A DNA stretch of 10,196 bases from Rhodospirillales bacterium Alpha_05 (GTDB lineage Bacteria > Pseudomonadota > Alphaproteobacteria > Rhodospirillales > Rhodospirillaceae): assembly GCA_001603335.1 (NCBI GenBank), contig LUYR01000564.1, forward strand, positions 1-10,196. The letters run 5' to 3'. The notes below the pieces were generated by a model, which saw nothing but the letters and a program-made list of their open reading frames with translations, ran no database searches and was not told where the DNA came from. Position 1 is the stretch's first letter; every line of letters starts with the position of its first letter. Position numbers and translations under genes: made by a program. Shown here piece by piece: positions 7,001 through 10,196 of this stretch.

Positions 7001-8891
7001 ACACGCCGTCAGGGACGAGGCCGGCAAGGTCCTCTATTTCGAGGGCGACCATGTCGACATCACGGAGCGCCGGCAGGCCGAGGAGGCCCTGAGGGAGAGT
7101 GAATCGAAGTACCGCGGCATCTTTGAAAATGCCCTCGAGGGCATCTTCCGCAGCACGCACGAAGGTCACTACCTCGCCATCAACCCGGCCATGGCGCACA
7201 TGCATGGTTATGCCTCGCCGGAGGAGATGATCGAGGCCGTCACCGACATGGCCTCTCAGGTTTACAGCGACCCGGAGGACCGCCGCCGCATCCTCAAGTC
7301 ACTCACGGAGACCGGCCGCATCGACGCCTACGAATACCAGGCCCGCCATCGCGACGGCCACCTCTTCTGGGTCCTGCTCACCGGTCGCGTGGTCAACGAC
7401 GACTCCGGCCACCTCCTCTACTACGAGGGGACCTGCCTCGACATCACCGAGCACAAGCGCCTCACTGAGTTGCAGGCCGCCAAACTCCAGGCCGAGATCG
7501 CCAGCCGCGCCAAGAGCGCGTTTCTCGCCAACATGTCCCATGAGATCCGTACGCCGATGAATGCGATCCTCGGTTTCACTCAACTCATGTTGCGCGACCC
7601 CGAGGCGACCCCGGCGCAGCGCGAACGGCTCCAGACCATCGACCGCAACGGCGAATACCTGCTCGCTCTGCTCAACGATGTCCTCGAAATCTCCAAGATT
7701 GAGGCCGAGCGCGCCACCCTCAGGCTCGGCCCGTGCGATCTCCGGTGCATCGTCCGCGATCTCCACGCCCTTTTCGCCAACCGCGCCGAGGCCCGCGACG
7801 TCGCTCTTTCCGTCCACGGTCTCTCCGCCCTCCCTGCACGTGTCATCGCCGACGATGCGAAGATTCGCCAGATCTTCGTCAACCTCCTGAGCAACGCCGT
7901 GAAGTTCACCGAGCAGGGGGAAATCATCCTCCATATGCATGCCGCCCGTGAAGACCACGAGCGCTGGCGGATCGAGGGCACCGTCACCGATACCGGCCCG
8001 GGGATATCCCCGGCGGAGATGGGCCGGCTCTTCCAGCAGTTCGAGCAGACCGAGACCGGGCGCAAGGCCGGCTGCGGCACCGGGCTCGGCCTCGCAATCA
8101 GCCGTGGCTTTGCACGCCTCATGGGCGGCGACATCACCGTGGAAAGCGTGCCGGGGCAGGGTAGTGCCTTTCATGTCACCCTCTGCGTCGGCGCTGTGCC
8201 CGACGATTCCGCCCCGGTACAGGAAGCCCCACGCGGGCGCATCCTCCACCTCTCTGCCGGGCAGCCTGTCTTCCGTATCCTCGTCGTCGACGACCAGGAG
8301 GACAGCCGGCGGCTCCTGCGCGAGCTCCTCGGGGGCGCCCATTTCCACGTACAGGAAGCCTCCGATGGGGCCGAGGCCGTGACCCTTTTCCCGCGTTGGG
8401 CGCCGCACTGCATCATCATGGATCTGCGCATGCCCGTCATGGACGGTCCAACCGCCATCCGGCGTATCCGAGAGCTCGATCCCTCCCGCCGTGTGAAGAT
8501 CCTCGGGCTCTCCGCCAGCGTGCTCCGAGACGAGTCCGCGCCCCTCGATGGCATGGACGACTTCCTCGGAAAACCCTTCCGTGACGACGAGCTGCTCGGG
8601 CGTGTGGGTGCCCTCCTCGGCGCCCGCTACGACCGCAGTACGCCCCCCCAGCCTGACAGTGCCCCCGCTGCCCTGGGCGCGATCCCGGCTCCGTTTGTCG
8701 AACGGTTCCGCACTGCCATCGCCGCTGCCGATCTCGAGGCCGTGCATGCCCTCCTCGACGAGATGGGTCAGCATCACCCCGACCTCGTCAAAGACCTTCG
8801 CCCCCTGGCCGACTTGTTCGACTGGGATTCCCTCAACCGCCTCCTGCCGCCTGCAGTTTCGGCTCCGCCTCATGACCACTCTCCCAGCTGA
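4095..8891 (+). CDS. Hybrid histidine kinase: six membrane helices, seven PAS domains, HisKA, HATPase, receiver
   Basis: A membrane sensor kinase expected to autophosphorylate and pass phosphate to its own receiver. Numbering is from the ATG at 4095 (1598 residues). Six predicted membrane helices lie at about 23-45, 56-73, 81-100, 107-124, 126-147 and 171-189, then a Gln/Glu-rich coiled coil (190-238). Seven PAS/PAC units start at about 238, 361, 493, 620, 745, 876 and 1004, most closed by DIT(E/D)-type ends followed by AE-AL-SE linker helices. HisKA carries the H-box ANMSHEIRTPMN with His1149. The HATPase has the N-box FVNLLSNAVKFT (Asn1263/1267), DTGPGI (Asp1299), FQQFEQ and GCGTGLGLAI. The receiver (about 1393-1508) has Asp1399/1400, phospho-acceptor Asp1443, Ser1473 and Lys1493. 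All catalytic residues are present. The last 75 residues form a helical tail with no HPt phosphohistidine motif. An in-frame ATG at 4023 would add an Arg/Ser-rich 24 residues that look non-coding, so I prefer 4095; neither has a Shine-Dalgarno motif. The 3' end overlaps the next kinase by 20 bases. The signal is unknown. Confidence 0.95.
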   Translation: MPHERQPAPGLPGKDFILENTQVPWISAGLLLGALAGTCFMVLSYWPPDALYWTQPVIWASGVGQMIALFVALRHRKPSRALGLILGVTFIILASASLFTRGLTPTNALFLAGGVALAGLLFGVRGLLTMFALTVLLMAASGYCWVAGIAPSANFVPLEDRTARAYWMERTIAYAVISGTVAMTIVLMVRRLHQQHQEQQRTTMMIAQEQQLRAQAELARYRAEAEAHAAQHKSELELQSIFAAAPVGIAIVSCERVILRTNERLAELCGYAPGELDGKPTRLLYTSEAHYRQVGIELYRQNSRRGAPTTVESTHLRKDGRLVNVLLKSAPIEPDNPRSDRVTMVVDITERHAAEMALRTSEARLREIFDHTHDVILTCRVEPGGRFVFEDANVMVEEFGLRREDFQAGTKTAGDVLPSPEAEIIEGQHRECVRTGKMLVFDHQLLTPAGPRTFFTKLVPVVGPDGGTIIRLVRFAQDVTERKKAEDAVRESERRIRHLLANSNDLCLIADAAGNYTSVNGPVERILGYTAEELLRINGLTLIHPDDLDGARQVFEQALASPGTTLYSQYRYKHRDGHWVLLETVGTNWLSDSHIRGVVLNTRDITARKRTEVSLHESEKRFSRIFHLAFSSLSLSRESDGVFHEVNQVFTQLFGYTREEAIGRTAEQLGLWADPDDGLRVAEIDRLTGQIERREIHFRRKDGTVFIGALSVRKVEIGGETMRLAAVSDITDQKQAEQALLEKERRWATLLSNLPGVAYRCANDAVWTAEFVSAGCLELLGHSAEDFMVRHSITLEDIIPPDQRQTIRAEVDRCLAVKAPYKLSYRIHTRTDREVWVVEYGRGIFEPSGRLQALEGVLFDITDLKQAEQQLRSSELKYRSIFENTIDGIFQTTPDGRLLNVNPSFARMHGYVSPEEMIREVKDIGLQMYAVPEQREYIRDLLVHSGRIDNCEIQMRRRDGVLFWVLFNAHAVRDEAGKVLYFEGDHVDITERRQAEEALRESESKYRGIFENALEGIFRSTHEGHYLAINPAMAHMHGYASPEEMIEAVTDMASQVYSDPEDRRRILKSLTETGRIDAYEYQARHRDGHLFWVLLTGRVVNDDSGHLLYYEGTCLDITEHKRLTELQAAKLQAEIASRAKSAFLANMSHEIRTPMNAILGFTQLMLRDPEATPAQRERLQTIDRNGEYLLALLNDVLEISKIEAERATLRLGPCDLRCIVRDLHALFANRAEARDVALSVHGLSALPARVIADDAKIRQIFVNLLSNAVKFTEQGEIILHMHAAREDHERWRIEGTVTDTGPGISPAEMGRLFQQFEQTETGRKAGCGTGLGLAISRGFARLMGGDITVESVPGQGSAFHVTLCVGAVPDDSAPVQEAPRGRILHLSAGQPVFRILVVDDQEDSRRLLRELLGGAHFHVQEASDGAEAVTLFPRWAPHCIIMDLRMPVMDGPTAIRRIRELDPSRRVKILGLSASVLRDESAPLDGMDDFLGKPFRDDELLGRVGALLGARYDRSTPPQPDSAPAALGAIPAPFVERFRTAIAAADLEAVHALLDEMGQHHPDLVKDLRPLADLFDWDSLNRLLPPAVSAPPHDHSPS
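6723..7070 (+). repeat. PAS domain 6, first copy of an in-gene tandem duplication
   Basis: Codons for residues 877-992 of the hybrid kinase. Aligned by eye with residues 1005-1120, about half of the positions are identical with no gap. Shared blocks include IFEN, MHGY, SPEEMI, GRID, RDG, LFWVL and DITE. The other five PAS units of the protein are much less alike, so this pair arose by a later tandem duplication. Confidence 0.75.
7107..7454 (+). repeat. PAS domain 7, second copy of the tandem duplication
   Basis: Codons for residues 1005-1120, the partner of the unit at 6723-7070. The two units share the same length, the same SPEEMI motif after the MHGY turn, and the same RDG-LFWVL strand pair. 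This copy directly precedes the HisKA dimerisation helices and is therefore the one best placed to transmit signals to the catalytic core. Confidence 0.75.
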
Positions 8892-9996
8892 CTCCCCGCC
8901 TCCCGCCCCCAGCATCCTCGTTGTTGACGATACCCCCGCCAACCTCCAGCTGCTCGCCGGCATGCTCAAGGGGCACGGCTACCGAGTGCGCCCGGTCAAC
9001 AGCGGCGAGCAGGCACTGCGTGCCGTCGAGATCCAGGCTCCCGACCTCGTCCTCCTCGACATCACGATGCCCGACATGGACGGCTACGAGGTCTGCCGCC
9101 GCCTCAAGGACAACGAACACTGGCGCGACATCCCCGTGCTCTTCATCAGCGCCCTCAACAGCACCGACGATAAGATCCGCGCCTTTCGGGCCGGGGGAGT
9201 GGACTACGTCAGCAAGCCCTTTCAGTTTGAGGAGGTCGAGGCCCGCGTTCGCACCCATCTCGAGCTCCTCCGGCAGAAAAGGGAGCTCGCTGAGGCCCTC
9301 GCCCGCATGCGCCAGCTGCAGGTCCTGCGCGACAATCTGGTCCACATGGTCGTGCACGACATGCGCTCGCCGCTCATGGCGGTTCAGATGGCCTTGGCCC
9401 TACTCGAAGAGGGGCAGGACGCGAGCCCGGGTTCCGAGGTGGAAATGCTGGCGACCGCTCGCCGCGGCGTCCAGCAACTCGTCGAAATGGTCGCCCAGAT
9501 CCTCGACATCAATCGCATGGAGGGAGGGCAGATGCAGCTTGATCTCCGGCCCTTCGATCTGGCCGCCCTCGGTCGCGAGGTGGCCGACAGCCTCCGTCCG
9601 CTCGCCGCTACGAGGTCGCTCGTCGTCGCGCCTACGGGCCCCGTCCAGGCATTTGGCGATATCGATGTTGTCCGGCGCATGATCGCCAACCTCATCGCCA
9701 ACGCGCTCAAGTTTACGCCTGAGTCGGGCTCGGTCGTGGTGACTGCCGCCGGCGCCGCCGAGGATGCCCGGATCTTTGTCAAAGACAGTGGTCCGGGTAT
9801 CGACCCGGCCTTCCACGCGCGTATCTTCGACAAATATACGCAGATCGAAGGGCCAGCCAAAAAGGCCGGCGCCGGGCTGGGGCTCACCTTTGTGAAAATG
9901 GCCGCCGAGGCGCACGGCGGGCGGGTCTCTCTCGAAAGTGCTCCGGGCCAGGGCAGCACCTTTGGCCTCGTGCTCCCGGCTCCCGCCTCGGCGTAG
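8872..9996 (+). CDS. Soluble response-regulator/histidine-kinase fusion (REC-HisKA-HATPase)
   Basis: A cytoplasmic kinase of 374 residues whose input domain is a receiver, so its activity is probably set by phosphorylation from another kinase. The receiver (about 14-130) has Asp19/Asp20, phospho-acceptor Asp63 in LVLLDITMPDMDG, Ser93 and Lys115 in YVSKPF. A helical linker (130-155) leads to HisKA with His162 in VVHDMRSPL (an H-D rather than H-E box, common in this kinase type). The HATPase has the N-box MIANLIANALKFTPE (Asn273/277), DSGPGI (Asp305) and KAGAGLGLTF. No membrane segment or PAS domain is present. The frame is open upstream to 8548, but that part lies inside the preceding gene and reads as non-protein; homology begins right after the ATG at 8872. 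The start overlaps the upstream kinase by 20 bases and has no Shine-Dalgarno motif, so translational coupling is likely. The natural partner is the hybrid kinase upstream. Its own downstream target is not evident; the response regulator at 1464 is one candidate. Confidence 0.94.
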   Translation: MTTLPADSPPPAPSILVVDDTPANLQLLAGMLKGHGYRVRPVNSGEQALRAVEIQAPDLVLLDITMPDMDGYEVCRRLKDNEHWRDIPVLFISALNSTDDKIRAFRAGGVDYVSKPFQFEEVEARVRTHLELLRQKRELAEALARMRQLQVLRDNLVHMVVHDMRSPLMAVQMALALLEEGQDASPGSEVEMLATARRGVQQLVEMVAQILDINRMEGGQMQLDLRPFDLAALGREVADSLRPLAATRSLVVAPTGPVQAFGDIDVVRRMIANLIANALKFTPESGSVVVTAAGAAEDARIFVKDSGPGIDPAFHARIFDKYTQIEGPAKKAGAGLGLTFVKMAAEAHGGRVSLESAPGQGSTFGLVLPAPASA

Positions 9997-10061
9997 CGGC
10001 TCAGGTTCTCACGCCGAAGGCATCGTTGGCGACATCCGGTCGATGCGGCGCAAGATGCGGC
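9997..10061. other. Convergent gap between the REC-kinase and rmuC
   Basis: Sixty-five bases separate two convergent genes. TCGGCGT (9988-9994, running into the kinase stop codon) can pair with ACGCCGA (10011-10017) around a 16-base loop, a possible shared 3' structure. It has no T-tract, so it is not a convincing intrinsic terminator. Confidence 0.4.
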
Positions 10062-10196
10062 CTACTCCGACTGCTCGGTCGCCGGCAGGGCTTTTTTGGC
10101 TTTTGCGCCAAGGGACTTCAGGTCTTCGACTTGGCCGAGGAGATTGCCGGGGCCGGTCTTGAGTTTGCCGAGGGCGTCGTCGTAGGACTCGCGGGC
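10062..10196 (-). CDS. rmuC: RmuC-like DNA recombination protein, C-terminal 44 residues (5' part beyond window)
   Basis: RmuC proteins are coiled-coil proteins with a nuclease-like core linked to limiting recombination at inverted repeats. Only the tail is visible. On the minus strand, from the right edge, the frame reads ARESYDDALGKLKTGPGN and continues through LLGQVEDLKSLGAKAKKALP to a TAG at 10062-10064. The Y-D-A-L-x-K-L-x-x-G-x-G-N-L motif followed by a helix ending in LKxLGAKxxKxLP is what I recognise as the RmuC C-terminus. The residues after ALP (ATEQSE) are the usual variable end. The gene is convergent with the kinase operon and probably unrelated to it. With only 44 residues the family call is good but not certain; the catalytic core must be checked outside the window. 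Confidence 0.78.
   Translation of the reverse strand, partial: ARESYDDALGKLKTGPGNLLGQVEDLKSLGAKAKKALPATEQSE

Noticed and set aside
8548..8871. Longer N-terminus for the REC-kinase, starting at 8548
   Set aside because: The extra 108 codons overlap the receiver and tail of the hybrid kinase out of frame and read as Ser/Pro/Arg-rich noise. The receiver homology starts right after the ATG at 8872.
8640..8891. HPt domain at the end of the hybrid kinase
   Set aside because: The tail is helical and contains His residues, but it lacks the conserved HPt helix with its phosphorylatable His and surrounding Lys/Gly pattern.
7299..8969. 556-codon open frame on the minus strand
   Set aside because: It is antisense to the conserved HisKA, HATPase and receiver domains, and its composition is typical of a codon-bias shadow.
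1..10196. CRISPR array, insertion sequence, tRNA or attachment site
   Set aside because: I found no regularly spaced direct repeats, transposase-like frames, tRNA-like cloverleaf or flanking direct repeats. Nearly all of the window is explained by ordinary genes.

Overview
This is a GC-rich window from an aerobic or aerotolerant, chemotaxis-competent Gram-negative-type bacterium. Every boundary in it is an ordinary chromosomal gene boundary, and I see no insertion sequence, phage gene, tRNA, rRNA or CRISPR array. The coding style (HAMP-less chemoreceptor, very long multi-PAS hybrid kinase, almost no Shine-Dalgarno motifs) would suit a verrucomicrobium such as an Opitutaceae member, or a deltaproteobacterium-like lineage. 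That is an impression from family resemblance, not a proven assignment.

Layout. (1) Positions 1-1140, minus strand: the first 380 residues of a monofunctional haem catalase with intact catalytic residues, cut by the left window edge. (2) 1141-1463: a divergent intergenic region with hairpins and a weak candidate promoter. (3) 1464-2102, plus: a NarL/FixJ-type response regulator (REC + LuxR HTH). (4) 2103-2332: a leader rich in perfect inverted repeats. (5) 2333-3850, plus: a membrane chemoreceptor with a periplasmic helical domain and no recognisable HAMP domain. (6) 3851-4094: an intergenic region with an 11-bp stem. (7) 4095-8891, plus: a very large hybrid histidine kinase with about six membrane helices, seven PAS domains, HisKA, HATPase and a C-terminal receiver. 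(8) 8872-9996, plus: a soluble REC-HisKA-HATPase kinase whose start overlaps the end of the previous gene by 20 bases. (9) 10062-10196, minus: the last 44 residues of an RmuC-like protein, cut by the right edge.

Together, positions 1464-9996 form a same-strand signal-transduction cluster: one DNA-binding output regulator, one chemoreceptor and two kinases, with no CheA, CheW, CheB/R or HPt protein in view. The overlap strongly suggests that the hybrid kinase and the REC-kinase are made together and act in one pathway. Whether the upstream regulator and the chemoreceptor belong to it is inference from proximity. The catalase and RmuC genes flank the cluster on the opposite strand and look like housekeeping neighbours.

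I did not find a clearly new defence or mobile system. The most noteworthy items are the row of hairpins ahead of the chemoreceptor, the HAMP-less receptor, the recently duplicated PAS pair, the unassigned membrane module of the hybrid kinase, and the overlapping two-kinase pair.
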